A stretch of 64,000 nucleotides of DNA from Planctomycetaceae bacterium (GCA_020426505.1 JAGQPX010000071.1:1-64000); one strand, 5' to 3'. Positions 1 through 10,112 are shown, counted from the stretch's first letter. Program-made: numbers and translations. The notes: a model not told the origin generated them from the sequence alone.

Positions 1-135
1 AGAGCACACGGGGACTTTCGGCAACGTGGGCATCGAACGCGACTCACGATCCCGGCACGCGACACTGCACTGCGTTGACGCTCAGAGAATTCCACGGCAT
101 TGTGGGCGAGTTCATTCCATTGCCGGGAGGTCTCG

Positions 136-1455
136 TTGGACTCACAACCGCCCACAGCGGACAGAGCGTTCGCACTTCCAGTCGTGACGCGGGCGGTCGT
201 GATCTCGCAGTTGTTGTTCTCTGCCGGGAACGTGCTCACGACGGGAGGGTTTCTCTATTACTATGCCAACGCATTTGGCCCATCGGCGTTTCAGTTTTCT
301 CTCCTTTTGATCCTGCCCGAATTGGCAGAGACGGCTGGTTTGTTTGCCCGTCCAGTGGCGGCGAGGGTGGGGAGTCGCAAGCGCACGTGGCTTGCCTGTC
401 TGTTGATGGGACGGATGTTCGCGTTGGGCGTGCCGTTGATGTCTCTGCCCGTCATCACCACGGGGGTTGAGTGGCCGTTTGAATCCATCATTGGCTGGGT
501 GGCTTTCTGGTACGTTCTTCAGGGGATCGCGTATGCCTGTTTCATCTCCTGGCTGACCGACCTCGCCCCGCAGACGAACTGGGGGCGATTGTTCGCCCGA
601 CGCAAACTGGCCATGCTGGCGATCATGATCGTGGTGCCGGTTGTGGCGGGTCAGTTGCGAAGTCGCTGGGCCAATACACTCCCCGAAAACGAGAAACTGG
701 TCACATATGTTTCGATCTTCCTGATCGGCAACGGACTGGTGATGGCGTCCGTGTTGCCGCTGCTGAAGTTGCCCGACGTGACAAGCGATTCACCCGAACT
801 CATCTCGCGAAGCGCGTGGCAGGCTTTCCGGGATTCGTTCGTTGATCCGTCGTTGCGATGGATGCTGCTGCACGGTTGGTGGCTGTCGTTTGCACAGGGG
901 CTGACGCAGTCGGCCCTCTTTCGGTACCAAGTCAACGTGCTGCACATTCCTGTCGAGACGTATTACGCGCTCAACGGACTGATGCTGTTGATTCAGATGC
1001 CGCTGACGACGCTTGCCGGCCGGCTGTCGGATCGAGGGTTCGACAAGCCGACATTGTTCTGGGGCGTGACGGCCGTCAGCGGGGCGATGCTGTTCTGGCT
1101 GATCGCGACGCCCGACCGATGGTGGCTGCTCGCGGGGGCGTACGTGGTGTGGGGCCTGTTCGGCTTCGTGAACATCTGCGGGCGGAATCTGCTTTTGAAA
1201 CTCTCGCCCCTCAGCGATAACACGATGCAGGTCGCGTTGTTTCGTCAGGTGGGAGGCTTGTTCGCCGCGTTCGCAGGATTGCTGGGCGGAATATGGCTGG
1301 ACCGCATGACCGGGTCGAATACGTCACTCGTCTTGGCCGGTTTCGTTCTCAGCCCGTTTCAGATCATCTTCCTGACATCGTTCCTCGGACGACTCACAGC
1401 CGGCTTGTGGGTCCTGCCCATTCGTCGACCCCGCGGTGCGGCCGATCCGGGCTGA
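136..1455 (+). CDS. MFS-type membrane transporter
   Basis: A 439-residue, strongly hydrophobic protein with about twelve predicted membrane segments spread over its whole length, as in major facilitator superfamily permeases. The cytoplasmic loop RRKLAMLAI in the middle and the GRLSDRGFD stretch after a helix resemble MFS loop motifs. The substrate cannot be read from the sequence. I start it at TTG 136 because GGGAGG lies five bases upstream; an in-frame TTG at 100 would add twelve residues without a ribosome binding site. It is followed 168 bases later by a co-directional PhyH-family gene, which might be co-transcribed. Confidence 0.8.
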   Translation: MDSQPPTADRAFALPVVTRAVVISQLLFSAGNVLTTGGFLYYYANAFGPSAFQFSLLLILPELAETAGLFARPVAARVGSRKRTWLACLLMGRMFALGVPLMSLPVITTGVEWPFESIIGWVAFWYVLQGIAYACFISWLTDLAPQTNWGRLFARRKLAMLAIMIVVPVVAGQLRSRWANTLPENEKLVTYVSIFLIGNGLVMASVLPLLKLPDVTSDSPELISRSAWQAFRDSFVDPSLRWMLLHGWWLSFAQGLTQSALFRYQVNVLHIPVETYYALNGLMLLIQMPLTTLAGRLSDRGFDKPTLFWGVTAVSGAMLFWLIATPDRWWLLAGAYVVWGLFGFVNICGRNLLLKLSPLSDNTMQVALFRQVGGLFAAFAGLLGGIWLDRMTGSNTSLVLAGFVLSPFQIIFLTSFLGRLTAGLWVLPIRRPRGAADPG

Positions 1456-1623
1456 TTTGATCAATGCTCCCGAAACGAGGTCTTGCCAACCTTCCCGAGA
1501 AACGAGACGATGATGGTGGTCAGGCGAACACTCGCTCAGTTGCGGTGTCCCTTCGATTGACCGCTGACCTCGCGGCGGATCCGTGGGGCGAAATCCCTTC
1601 CAACAAACGATGGCAACACCTCG

Positions 1624-2439
1624 ATGACGACGACTGTCGCAACTTTGCCCGCTCAAACAGCCGACGGCTTCTCTCCCGAGGAGTTGGACCAATGGGATCG
1701 GCAGGGGTTTGTCATATCGCGGGGTCTCGGTGATTCGTCGCTCATGCAGGACATGAGGCGAGAGGTGCTGCAAGGGCTGGAGCAACTGAGCGGCCTGATC
1801 GAGTTCGAGGCGGACGTGCACTATCCCGGAGCTCCGGCAAGTCGAGAGGCAGAGGGGGGAAGAACCGTCCGCCGATTGAAGCAGGCCCACAGTCGAGGGT
1901 TTGTGTTTACCGAGTGGCTGCAACATCCGTCGGTGGTGGGACGGTTGAGACAACTGCTGGGGCCGACGATCGCCTGTCCGCTCGCGCATCACAACTGCAT
2001 CATGACCAAGTCGCCCCGTTTCAGCAGTCGCACAGCGTGGCATCAGGACATTCGCTATTGGTCGTTCGTCAAGCCGGAACTCGCGAGCGTCTGGCTCGCG
2101 TTGGGACACGAAACGCCCGAGAATGGCTGCCTGCAGCTGCTTCCGGGGACGCATAGACAGACGTTCTCACCCGATCGGCTCGATCCGGAATTGTTCCTGC
2201 GCGAGGACGTGCCAGAGAACGCCGAGTTGATTGCGACGGCGATTGATGCGCCGCTTGAGCCGGGTGATGTTCTGTTCTTTCATTGCCGGACCTTTCACGC
2301 TGCGGGCGTTAATGCGACCTCGCAGACGAAGCATTCGGTCGTGTTCACTTATCGGGGAGGTGACAACGCGGTGATTCCCGGCAGCCGTTCTGCGTCGCTT
2401 CCGGAGATGCTGATTTCCGCCAACGACGGGCCGTCATGA
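1624..2439 (+). CDS. Phytanoyl-CoA dioxygenase (PhyH) family Fe(II)/2-oxoglutarate oxygenase
   Basis: A 271-residue protein of the PhyH family of non-haem iron oxygenases, which hydroxylate small molecules using 2-oxoglutarate and O2. The iron-binding facial triad is visible: HQD in TAWHQDIRYWSF near residue 140 and the distal histidine in FHAAGVN near residue 223. It is followed by the 2-oxoglutarate-binding arginine in FTYRGGDN. There is no signal peptide, so it should be cytoplasmic. The stop codon overlaps the start of the next gene (ATGA), which points to translational coupling. The substrate is unknown; PhyH proteins are numerous in planctomycetes and most are uncharacterised. Confidence 0.85.
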   Translation: MTTTVATLPAQTADGFSPEELDQWDRQGFVISRGLGDSSLMQDMRREVLQGLEQLSGLIEFEADVHYPGAPASREAEGGRTVRRLKQAHSRGFVFTEWLQHPSVVGRLRQLLGPTIACPLAHHNCIMTKSPRFSSRTAWHQDIRYWSFVKPELASVWLALGHETPENGCLQLLPGTHRQTFSPDRLDPELFLREDVPENAELIATAIDAPLEPGDVLFFHCRTFHAAGVNATSQTKHSVVFTYRGGDNAVIPGSRSASLPEMLISANDGPS

Positions 2440-5066
2440 AACATTCACGATCTCTAGCGAAGAGCCGGTTTCTCTGGCGAACAGTGGCGATCGTGGTTTG
2501 CCTTGCGTTCGTTCACCCGTTGCGAGCTGACGACCGACCCGAGCGTGTCGCGACCAGTTTCAGCGTGGAGATCAAACGGTCGGTGCTGGGCAATACGCAG
2601 GGGCAGGGCGGAATTCGTTATTTCGTCAGCGAAATTGACTTCACGAACGAGACCGATGCTGAGTTGGTCATCCCGCTCACCGATGCCCGACTACTTGTCG
2701 ATGACGTCGAGTTTGAAGCGGAGTTCTCATCGGACGCAGTGAACGGCAGCAGATTTGACGCGGACGAGGAATCAATCCCATTCAGCAATCTCACGTTTCA
2801 CGAGTCGCTGACACTCCAGCCAGGCGAGACGAGTCCGACGTGGATGCTGTTCACGAACTTGCCCATGCTGAGCACGGTTCCGCACATGGAGTTGGTGGTT
2901 CGTGCAGGCAAGGATTCGGAACGCATCGATGTCAATCAGCATCACGCATCGCGACTGGGGTTAACTCGTGAGCGGATCGGTCCGCGTGAGGCGCTTGGGG
3001 TGCTTCGCATCGCCGGAACGCTCGACACGATCAACATCGGCACGCTCGCCAAGGCAAGTGACGAGATGGCAGGACAGGGGGTGTCGCGGCTGATATTGAG
3101 CTTCACCGATACGGCCGCCCCGTTGAACAATCAACTGGGGGGCTGGGCGCAGCAAATCGCTGAAGACAACGGCACGGCCCGTCAATACTCCCAGTTGCCG
3201 GCGATCGCGCCCGCGATTCAGGAGATTCATGTCGCTGGCCTGCCGGGACATTCCGCTTCGTCGTCGACTCAACAGCAGGGGCGACCGTTTGTGCATGAGA
3301 CCGAGGCGACCGCGATCGAGTGGGCACTGGAGCCCGTCTTCCGGAATCTGTCAGAGGCCCAGTTTGCGGAGCAGGTTCGCACGGGGGATCGTCTCATCCG
3401 AGCTGCTGCCCTTGCTACCGGGGGAAGGCGACTGTCGGTCGAGCAGCTGCCGTTGGTTATGGAATTGACGGAGAGTGAGGATCGCCTGACTCAACGGGCT
3501 GCATTCCTCGCTTTGCGGGAGTTCGGCGACGAGCGTGCGATCAATCTGTTGACGGAACGTGCGCGCAGAAACGATGCGCCCGTGGCGACCCTCGCCTTCG
3601 AGTGCCTGGCGTCGTCGCGGTTTGAGGCGGCTCACCGGTCACTCGTCGAGATTCTGAAGGAGAACCTCGCCGTGTCTCCTGTCGACGTCTCACGAATCCT
3701 CTCAAGTTACCCGAGAGACGCGTGGATGGATGTGCTGACGGCACACGCGACCGGAGATGCCTTTGACGGTTCGCTTTCAACCGAGGAAGTGGCGAATGTT
3801 CGGCAGGATGCACTGTTGGCGCTCGGGCGGATCGGCCATCCCGGGCTGGTGGATCTGCTCGCGGAGGCCCTCCAGTCGGATGCCTCAACGGTTCGCGATA
3901 CGGCCTTCGGTCTGCTGTTGGCACAACAGGATCCCCTCGCCGATCAAGTGGCACTTGAGTTCGCGTTGAGACAGCTGGAAAGTGAGTTTCCTTCGGCTCA
4001 AGTCCTCACCCTGCTTGCACGAGTCCCTGATGCGCGTGCGGTTCCCTTGTTGATCAAGCATTTTGAAGCTGGCGAAAGAAACCGGAATCAACTGATCAAA
4101 GCTCTGGCGCGTATCGGCGGAGCAGGCATTGATGAGACACTCGCCGCACAGTATGCGTCGTTGGAGACGCGTGAGCAGGCAGCGCTGCTGAACGAACTGA
4201 CCCAACTGCAATCGCCACACGCGGTGCATCTGGCCGGAGAGGCCCTCAAGAGTGAGGAGACGGTGCTCTTCAACTCAGCGCTCACCGTCCTCCAAGCGCA
4301 GGGCAATCCGGAGGCGGTCGCTGTGCTTGGTGACATTCTCGTTGACGCAACCTCATCACGCATCATTCGTGCACTGACGCGGGCACTTGTCGAGATCGGA
4401 ACGCACGAGTCGGTCTTCGCATTGCGAAAAGCGCTTACGTCGGCGAATGATGACGACAAGCAGCGAGAGGTTCTGGGGGGACTGCAACGCATCGAGCTTC
4501 GCTCTCCGGGAATCCATGCTCACAATCTTGCGAAGCAACATGCTGCCAACGAGGACTGGGAAAAGGCGATCGAGGATTATGACATCGCCATTTCGATTGA
4601 CCCTGAACTTTCATCGGCCTATTCCGGGCGCGGGCATAGTCGTCTGCAACTCGAACAGCTCGATGCGGCTGGTGATGACTACCGGGCTGCGCTGGAACGC
4701 AACCCGTTCGACGGTCTGTCGATCACCGGCCTGAGCATCGTGCTCGTCCGGCAGGGGAAAACAGACGAAGGTCTGGAGTTGATCCAAGACAAGGAGGGGC
4801 GGTTCAAGGACGATATGCTCTTCGCTTACAACTCGGCCTGCGTCTATGGGAGAGCACTGGAGATGGCGATGGAAGAAGAGCCGTCACCCGCACAAGAAAC
4901 TCGCATCCGGGAGTTGCAAAGCGAGGGAATCAGACAACTCAAACATTCGGTCGAACTTGGATTTCGAGACCTGACATTCCTGAAACGCGACCCCGATCTC
5001 GATTCACTGAAAGGTCTTCCGGAGTTTCAGAATCTCAACGCGGAAGATGTAAGTGAGGAGAATTGA
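2436..5066 (+). CDS. Secreted HEAT-repeat and TPR protein
   Basis: An 876-residue protein with an N-terminal signal peptide (charged start, hydrophobic core, cleavage near PLRADD). Residues about 35-170 form a beta-rich domain. From about 300 to 700 the chain has repeated helical pairs with HEAT features (for example LLALGRIGHPGLVDLLAEAL). Residues about 705-800 hold TPR units (EDYDIAISIDPELSSAYSGR), and the C-terminus ends with a DPDLDSLKGLPEFQNL stretch familiar from TPR proteins. It is probably a periplasmic or envelope scaffold for protein-protein contacts; no catalytic motif is seen. Its ATG overlaps the stop of the PhyH gene. Confidence 0.75.
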   Translation: MKHSRSLAKSRFLWRTVAIVVCLAFVHPLRADDRPERVATSFSVEIKRSVLGNTQGQGGIRYFVSEIDFTNETDAELVIPLTDARLLVDDVEFEAEFSSDAVNGSRFDADEESIPFSNLTFHESLTLQPGETSPTWMLFTNLPMLSTVPHMELVVRAGKDSERIDVNQHHASRLGLTRERIGPREALGVLRIAGTLDTINIGTLAKASDEMAGQGVSRLILSFTDTAAPLNNQLGGWAQQIAEDNGTARQYSQLPAIAPAIQEIHVAGLPGHSASSSTQQQGRPFVHETEATAIEWALEPVFRNLSEAQFAEQVRTGDRLIRAAALATGGRRLSVEQLPLVMELTESEDRLTQRAAFLALREFGDERAINLLTERARRNDAPVATLAFECLASSRFEAAHRSLVEILKENLAVSPVDVSRILSSYPRDAWMDVLTAHATGDAFDGSLSTEEVANVRQDALLALGRIGHPGLVDLLAEALQSDASTVRDTAFGLLLAQQDPLADQVALEFALRQLESEFPSAQVLTLLARVPDARAVPLLIKHFEAGERNRNQLIKALARIGGAGIDETLAAQYASLETREQAALLNELTQLQSPHAVHLAGEALKSEETVLFNSALTVLQAQGNPEAVAVLGDILVDATSSRIIRALTRALVEIGTHESVFALRKALTSANDDDKQREVLGGLQRIELRSPGIHAHNLAKQHAANEDWEKAIEDYDIAISIDPELSSAYSGRGHSRLQLEQLDAAGDDYRAALERNPFDGLSITGLSIVLVRQGKTDEGLELIQDKEGRFKDDMLFAYNSACVYGRALEMAMEEEPSPAQETRIRELQSEGIRQLKHSVELGFRDLTFLKRDPDLDSLKGLPEFQNLNAEDVSEEN

Positions 5067-5146
5067 GGGAAGGGGAGTCGTCGTTCTCACGAGCTTCACG
5101 GTGTCACGACACTCGCGAGATCGCTTCTGTCGGGCGAAGAGCAGAC

Positions 5147-5722
5147 ATGGTTTACCTCAATCAAATCTACACGCGTTCGGGCGATGACGGGCAGACGTCG
5201 TTGGGGGATGGTTCGCGCATTGCGAAGACACACACCCGCGTGTCGGCGATGGGGAGCGTCGATGAATTGAATGCGATCATTGGCGTCGTGCTGGCCGAGT
5301 GTGAGTTGCCGCAGGAGATGACCGAATGCCTGACCCGCGTGCAGAATCTTCTGTTCGATCTCGGTGCGGACCTCTGCCTGCCTGTCACGAACGACAACGA
5401 GGCCCGTCAACCATTGAGAATCGCGGACTCGGTGCCAACGTGGTTCGAAGAGCAAATCGATCGTTTCAACGAGCCGTTGACACCCTTGACGAGCTTCATT
5501 CTTCCGGGTGGAACGTCCGCCGCGGCGCATCTGCATCATGCGCGGGCTGTCTGTCGCCGGGCCGAGGTCGATGTGCTGCGTCTCGCCGAATCAGACAGCA
5601 TCAACCCCGCTGTGACGATCACCTTGAATCGGCTGTCTGATCTGTTGTTCGTGATGGCACGTGCGTGCAACATAAACGCAGGCAGTGGCGATGTGCTCTG
5701 GGAGCCGGGCAAGTCTGATTGA
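5147..5722 (+). CDS. PduO-type cob(I)alamin adenosyltransferase
   Basis: A 191-residue protein matching PduO/MMAB-type corrinoid adenosyltransferases, which transfer adenosyl from ATP to cob(I)alamin to give coenzyme B12. Seen motifs are the N-terminal ATP-binding loop YTRSGDDGQTSLGDGSR, the VDELNAIIG helix, the central ILPGGTSAAAHLHHARAVCR helix and NRLSDLLFVMAR near the C-terminus, all in family order. The ATG at 5147 gives the usual family length; a TTG at 5063 would add 28 unrelated residues. It is on the same strand as the HEAT/TPR gene, 80 bases downstream. No cobalamin riboswitch was recognised upstream. Confidence 0.93.
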   Translation: MVYLNQIYTRSGDDGQTSLGDGSRIAKTHTRVSAMGSVDELNAIIGVVLAECELPQEMTECLTRVQNLLFDLGADLCLPVTNDNEARQPLRIADSVPTWFEEQIDRFNEPLTPLTSFILPGGTSAAAHLHHARAVCRRAEVDVLRLAESDSINPAVTITLNRLSDLLFVMARACNINAGSGDVLWEPGKSD

Positions 5723-5761
5723 CCAGTCACGCGGTTCTCGGAAGATCACTTTCGCCTCGGT

Positions 5762-7126
5762 CTATCGGCCCTCAATGTCGTCGAGGTACGACTGACGCAG
5801 TTGCTGAAGTTCAGCGACAACGTTCGGATGCTGGGCGGCGACGTTGGTTCGTTCGCCAATGTCATCAGCGAGATTCACGAGGAAGAGCCGATCCTCCTCC
5901 GTCAGCGGAGCCGTGTTACTGCGATCCTGCGGGTTGCCGAGCAGCTTCCAGTCGCCGCGCCGCACAACCCATTGCGGGTCCTTTCCTCCGCCAAGGTGCC
6001 AGTAGAACGAGTCATGCGGACTGGGAGCGTCGGCTGAGAGGATCACGTCTTTGATGCTCTCGCCGTCGAGCTTTCGTTTCTGCAGGTCAATCCCGCAGAA
6101 GTCGGCCAGCGTTGCGAACCAGTCACAGCCGACCGCGAGTTGATCACGAACCTGATCCTGCGGGATGACGCCCGGCAGCGAGACAATCGACGGCACGCGG
6201 ATGCCCCCCTCGAACAGACAACCTTTTGCACCACGATACGGTCCCGGATTCCCTCCACCGAAGAACGCCCGCTCTTCGGTGGAGTGGCCGTGATCGGACT
6301 GGAACACGATCAGCGTATTCTCCCTGATGCCGGCCCGCTCGATCGCATCGAGCACGATGCCGACCCGTTCATCCATCGTCGAGACGAACTCTGCATACAT
6401 CCGGCGCGGCTCATCGAGATGTGCGTATTGTTCTCGCCACTTGTCGGTCCCCTGCATGGGGTAGTGGGGCACGTTGATGGCCCAGTAGAGAAAGAACGGT
6501 ATATCACGCGGCTGTTCGATGAACTTCACACATTCCTCGACCATGAGGTCGGGAAAGAACCCGCCATCCCGCCAGACTTCCTCGCCGTTCCTCCACAGGT
6601 CATGACGGTTCGGACCGTTCCAGTAAAAGAAGTGCGAGTAGTTGTCGATGCAGCCGCCCATGTGACCGAACGACTCGTCGAACCCCTGTCCGTTCGGCAT
6701 CGTTTCCGGCGTGTAACCCAGATGCCACTTGCCGACGTGACCGGTTACATATCCGGCGGCCTTGAACATCTCGGCCATCGTGAACTCCGTCGCGGGCATC
6801 CCTGCATGTCCCTTCATGGACGACACATTGCCGGGCACACCCGCACGCACCGGGAAGCGACCGGTCAGCAGTCCGGCCCGTGAGGCGGAGCAGATCGCCG
6901 AGGGAGCATACATCTGCGTAAACCGCACCCCCGAGGCGGCCAGCCGGTCGAGACTTGGGGTGATCAAATCATTGGCCCCATAACAGTTGGCGTCGATCGA
7001 ACCCTGATCGTCACTGTAGATCACGACAACGTTCGGACGCTCACTCGCATCGACAGGCGACGCTTGTGCGAATACCGTCAACAGGGACACAAGCACAGAG
7101 GAGGGCAGCAATCGAAGTCGTATCAT
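5762..7126 (-). CDS. Secreted Cys-type sulfatase
   Basis: A 454-residue arylsulfatase-family protein. The start (ATG at 7126) is followed by a signal peptide ending near SPVDASE, so it acts outside the cytoplasm. The metal-binding start PNVVVIYSDDQGS and the formylglycine motif CSASRAGLLTGR (C-X-A-S-R) near residue 80 show that it needs Cys-to-formylglycine conversion. Other family blocks seen are GKWHLGY, FQSDHGHS and the C-terminal WKLLGNP. The substrate cannot be inferred. A formylglycine-generating enzyme is encoded at 51290-52477. It lies downstream of a co-directional thioredoxin lipoprotein gene, with a 97-base gap. Confidence 0.93.
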   Translation of the reverse strand: MIRLRLLPSSVLVSLLTVFAQASPVDASERPNVVVIYSDDQGSIDANCYGANDLITPSLDRLAASGVRFTQMYAPSAICSASRAGLLTGRFPVRAGVPGNVSSMKGHAGMPATEFTMAEMFKAAGYVTGHVGKWHLGYTPETMPNGQGFDESFGHMGGCIDNYSHFFYWNGPNRHDLWRNGEEVWRDGGFFPDLMVEECVKFIEQPRDIPFFLYWAINVPHYPMQGTDKWREQYAHLDEPRRMYAEFVSTMDERVGIVLDAIERAGIRENTLIVFQSDHGHSTEERAFFGGGNPGPYRGAKGCLFEGGIRVPSIVSLPGVIPQDQVRDQLAVGCDWFATLADFCGIDLQKRKLDGESIKDVILSADAPSPHDSFYWHLGGGKDPQWVVRRGDWKLLGNPQDRSNTAPLTEEDRLFLVNLADDIGERTNVAAQHPNVVAELQQLRQSYLDDIEGR

Positions 7127-7223
7127 GCTCGACTCGAAATCAGACGAAGGAATGGCGATGGGACTTGCGGCCACAGACGGACAGACCCACATCGACAAGA
7201 GTCATCCAAGCGATCAGTCAGCA

Positions 7224-7682
7224 CTAAAGCGATGCGGTCGCCTTCTCGGAGAGATGCTGCTCCAGGATTTGGGAGAGCTGTTCGTAGGATCGCGTCCCCT
7301 CGAGTCGTGCGACGACCTCTCCCCCTTCGAATATCAATATGGCCGGGATAGCATTGATTCTGTACTCCTCCGCCATTCCGGGTGAGGAGTCGACATCGAG
7401 AATACCGACCTTGGCACGCCCCTCGAAGTTCGTGGACAGGTTTGCGACGATCGGCCTCATCATCTGACATGGACCACACCAGGACGCGGTGAAGTCGACC
7501 AGGACCGGCAAGTCCGATTGCAGCACCTCCTGCTCAAAGTTGGCATCGGTGATCAGTATCTCAGCCCCTTCCAGGTGGGGGGGCGACGACGGTTGCTGGC
7601 ATCCTGCGATGGCCAGCAATGCCGTAAGCCAGACGCTCAGGCTAGTGAGACGGACAGGAACGCGTCGAAATCGGGAAGCCAT
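7224..7682 (-). CDS. Thioredoxin-fold lipoprotein
   Basis: A 152-residue protein with a lipoprotein signal (LLAIAGC, the cysteine being the predicted lipidated residue) followed by a full thioredoxin domain. The active site is FTASWCGPCQMM and the cis-proline is in INAIPAILIF. It is thus a membrane-tethered thiol-disulfide oxidoreductase facing the periplasm. Whether it reduces or oxidises its partners cannot be told from sequence. The ATG at 7682 has AAGG six bases upstream; an in-frame TTG two codons earlier is less likely. It lies upstream of, and in the same direction as, a sulfatase gene. Confidence 0.9.
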   Translation of the reverse strand: MASRFRRVPVRLTSLSVWLTALLAIAGCQQPSSPPHLEGAEILITDANFEQEVLQSDLPVLVDFTASWCGPCQMMRPIVANLSTNFEGRAKVGILDVDSSPGMAEEYRINAIPAILIFEGGEVVARLEGTRSYEQLSQILEQHLSEKATASL

Positions 7683-8087
7683 AATCAACCTTGTGTGCGG
7701 GTGTTGACGTGTGAGCGTTTGTTGGAGAGGTGATCCTCCCGGATTGTAAATTCTACGATGAACACGCCGAAGCGTCGACGTTGAAACGTCTCAGGGCGAT
7801 CGATGGAAAGTCGAGACATCAACGCGCAGACAGTCGCTTATCAAGCGGCTGTCGAAGCATCTGGTCATCCAACTGCACTCGCTGAAAATGTCATAGATCA
7901 TACGGCATCGATGCCTGAAGAGTGAGCAGGCTCTTCGTTCGAACGAGCGATTATCCGGGATTTCGGTGCCTGGATTTGTTTGGCATATAGATTGCTCTTG
8001 GTCTGCCAGCCTCGCCATTTCACTTCGTCCTTTTCTCTGGACACCATCAACCGATCACGAAGGGATGCACGAAATTGGAGGTCTCTG
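7683..8087. other. Intergenic region between divergent genes
   Basis: About 400 bases between the divergent thioredoxin and response-regulator genes. It holds a small hairpin (GAAGAG at 7917-7922 with CTCTTC at 7931-7936), an AT-poor palindrome around 7936-7945 and a sigma-54-like promoter at 7980-7997. No convincing gene is seen. Confidence 0.6.
7980..7997 (+). promoter_or_regulatory. Probable sigma-54 (-24/-12) promoter
   Basis: The sequence TTGGCATATAGATTGCTC carries TGGCA and TTGC elements with the GG and GC dinucleotides exactly 12 bases apart, the defining spacing of RpoN promoters. Transcription would start near 8007, about 80 bases before the response-regulator ATG at 8088. This is the closest match to the consensus I noticed in an intergenic region here. 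Confidence 0.55.
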
Positions 8088-8681
8088 ATGAATCGTATTC
8101 TGCTCGTCGCCGGGGAGACTCCCACCGGTCGCACACTTTCGCACACTCTCAATGGATTGGGTTTTGGCGTCGACATCGCGAGGGACGGTCAATCCGGTCT
8201 CAAGTATGCCGGTCGCCGTCGTTATTCGCATATCCTCATCGACAATGAGATGTCCGGGATCGACGCACTCGATCTTTTCCGTACAATGGCAGAAGGTCAG
8301 AAGGCTGCGATTGGTGTCCTGCTTTCGGCTGCCACAAATCTCAATACCGTTTACTCCGCGGTTGAGGCCGGCATTCGCAGAGTGATCGCCAAGCCGGTCG
8401 ACTATGATCAGTTGCTCCCCGTCCTGGAGTCATCAGAAGCCATGATCACTGACACACTCTCCGAAGAACAGATCGCAGATCTCTCGCAATCAGAAATCAA
8501 AAGCTCACTCACCGAAGCTGAGTTGATCTCGATTATCCGCAGTGTCGACTATCCCTTTGCGGGAAAGCACCGATTGGAGCACTTCGATCGCGATACTCTC
8601 GAACGGGTCGTGCATCTCGTCAGCCGCTGGTGCCGACAGCGTGTACGTCGTCAGCAGGAGACGGCTCACGCGACGAGTTGA
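8088..8681 (+). CDS. Response regulator with receiver domain and unrecognised C-terminal region
   Basis: A 197-residue protein. Residues 1-120 form a receiver domain: MNRILLVAGETPTGR at the start, the phospho-acceptor aspartate in YSHILIDNEMSG, and the conserved lysine in VIAKPVDYD. In the first acidic pocket, the usual DD pair is replaced by VAGE, so magnesium binding may be altered. The C-terminal ~75 residues are helical, end in an arginine-rich stretch (WCRQRVRRQQE) and match no output domain I know. ATG 8088 has GGAGG six bases upstream. A sigma-54-like promoter lies about 90 bases upstream. No cognate kinase is adjacent. Confidence 0.8.
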   Translation: MNRILLVAGETPTGRTLSHTLNGLGFGVDIARDGQSGLKYAGRRRYSHILIDNEMSGIDALDLFRTMAEGQKAAIGVLLSAATNLNTVYSAVEAGIRRVIAKPVDYDQLLPVLESSEAMITDTLSEEQIADLSQSEIKSSLTEAELISIIRSVDYPFAGKHRLEHFDRDTLERVVHLVSRWCRQRVRRQQETAHATS

Positions 8682-8693
8682 TCGCGATCATCC

Positions 8694-10112
8694 TCATTCT
8701 GACGATGGCAGTTGACCGGCTGGTCTCGTTCCGCCCCCTTGCTGACCAGTGGCGGAGTCTCCCAACTCAACACGCGCTTCGTCAGCAAGACTTTTCAGCC
8801 GCTCAACGACCTCAGGAAACTCATCCTTCAGGTCGAGCGTTTCGCCGACGTCAGTTCGAAGATTGTAAAGCGCGACATCGGTTGCAGCCTGATAGTACTT
8901 CGACGGGACTCCGTCCTTGCCGGCCGGTCCATCGAGTGAACGGTATTTGTGAGGGAAGTGCAGCTTCCAGTCGCCACTGCGGATTGCCTGCAACTCACGG
9001 CCCCAGTAATAGTAGTAGGCCTCGTGGGGCGAGCCGGCGTCGGGAAGTCCGGACATCAACGGCCAGATGTCCTTGCCGTCGATCGTGTGCTCCGGTAACT
9101 CAGCACCGATCAGTCCGGCGACCGTCGGCATGATATCGATCGTGGCAGCGAGTTCATTGCAGAGGCTGCCCGCAGGAATACGACCGGGCCACCGCATGAT
9201 GCACGGCTCGCGCACGCCTCCTTCCCACGTTGTCCCCTTGCCTTCACGCAACGGTCCGGCCGAGCCGGCATGGTTCCCATAGCTGAGCCATGGTCCGTTG
9301 TCGCTGGTGAAGATCACGAGCGTCTGTTCGTCCAACTCATGCTTTTTGATCGCCTTGAGAATCTCGCCGACACTCCAGTCGATCTCCGTGATCACGTCGC
9401 CGTACAGCCCCTGCTTGCTGACACCAGTGTGTTTTTCCGACACAAACAACGGCACATGGGCCATGGCATGGGCCACGTAAAGCAGGAACGGTCGCTCGTG
9501 ATTTCGGTTGATGAAGTCGACCGCATGTTCGGTGTACCATGTCGTGAGGTGGGTCTGATCCTCCGGCGTGACCGCTGCGATCTTGATGTCGTTCCCTTCG
9601 ATTATCGGCAGGTCAGGGAAGTTCTCAGGCACCTCCGGATGATACGGCCACATGTCGTTGGAGTAGGGGAGTCCAAAGTACTCGTCGAATCCGTGCTGCA
9701 ACGGGAGAAACGGACGGCGATGTCCCAGATGCCACTTGCCGTAGACGGCTGTCGCGTAGTTCTTCTGTTTGCAGATTTCTGACAGCAGCATCTCATCGGA
9801 GTTGATGCCGTGCGTCGCATTCGGACCGGGGGCCCCCAGCATGCCGATCCGGTTGGGATAGCACCCCGTCAGCAGTGCGGCTCGTGAGGCGCCGCAGACC
9901 GCCTGAGCCACACAAAAGCTTGTGAACCGCATCCCCTCATCCGCCATCCGATCAAGATGCGGCGTCTCATAACCTTGGGCCCCATAGCAGCCCACATCGC
10001 CGTACCCCTGATCATCGGTGAAGATGATCACAATGTTGGGCGGCCGATCGTCCGCCAGGACAACCGCGGTCATTTGCAGGAGGAGGCAAAGTGAGAGCAA
10101 CAATCGAGACAT
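8694..10112 (-). CDS. Secreted Cys-type sulfatase
   Basis: A 472-residue arylsulfatase-family protein with a signal peptide ([20 protein letters not shown]). The metal-binding motif [20 protein letters not shown] and the formylglycine motif [16 protein letters not shown] are clear, followed by GKWHLGH and FTSDNGPW. The overall layout resembles arylsulfatase A / N-acetylgalactosamine-sulfatase-like enzymes acting on sulfated carbohydrates, but the substrate is not determinable. I use ATG at 10112; a TTG at 10136 would add eight residues before the signal peptide. It lies downstream of a co-directional oxidoreductase gene, 56 bases away. Confidence 0.93.
   Translation of the reverse strand: MSRLLLSLCLLLQMTAVVLADDRPPNIVIIFTDDQGYGDVGCYGAQGYETPHLDRMADEGMRFTSFCVAQAVCGASRAALLTGCYPNRIGMLGAPGPNATHGINSDEMLLSEICKQKNYATAVYGKWHLGHRRPFLPLQHGFDEYFGLPYSNDMWPYHPEVPENFPDLPIIEGNDIKIAAVTPEDQTHLTTWYTEHAVDFINRNHERPFLLYVAHAMAHVPLFVSEKHTGVSKQGLYGDVITEIDWSVGEILKAIKKHELDEQTLVIFTSDNGPWLSYGNHAGSAGPLREGKGTTWEGGVREPCIMRWPGRIPAGSLCNELAATIDIMPTVAGLIGAELPEHTIDGKDIWPLMSGLPDAGSPHEAYYYYWGRELQAIRSGDWKLHFPHKYRSLDGPAGKDGVPSKYYQAATDVALYNLRTDVGETLDLKDEFPEVVERLKSLADEARVELGDSATGQQGGGTRPAGQLPSSE

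Noticed and set aside
6140..6883. An open frame on the plus strand inside the first sulfatase gene
   Set aside because: It is antisense to a gene with clear sulfatase motifs and shows no domain of its own.
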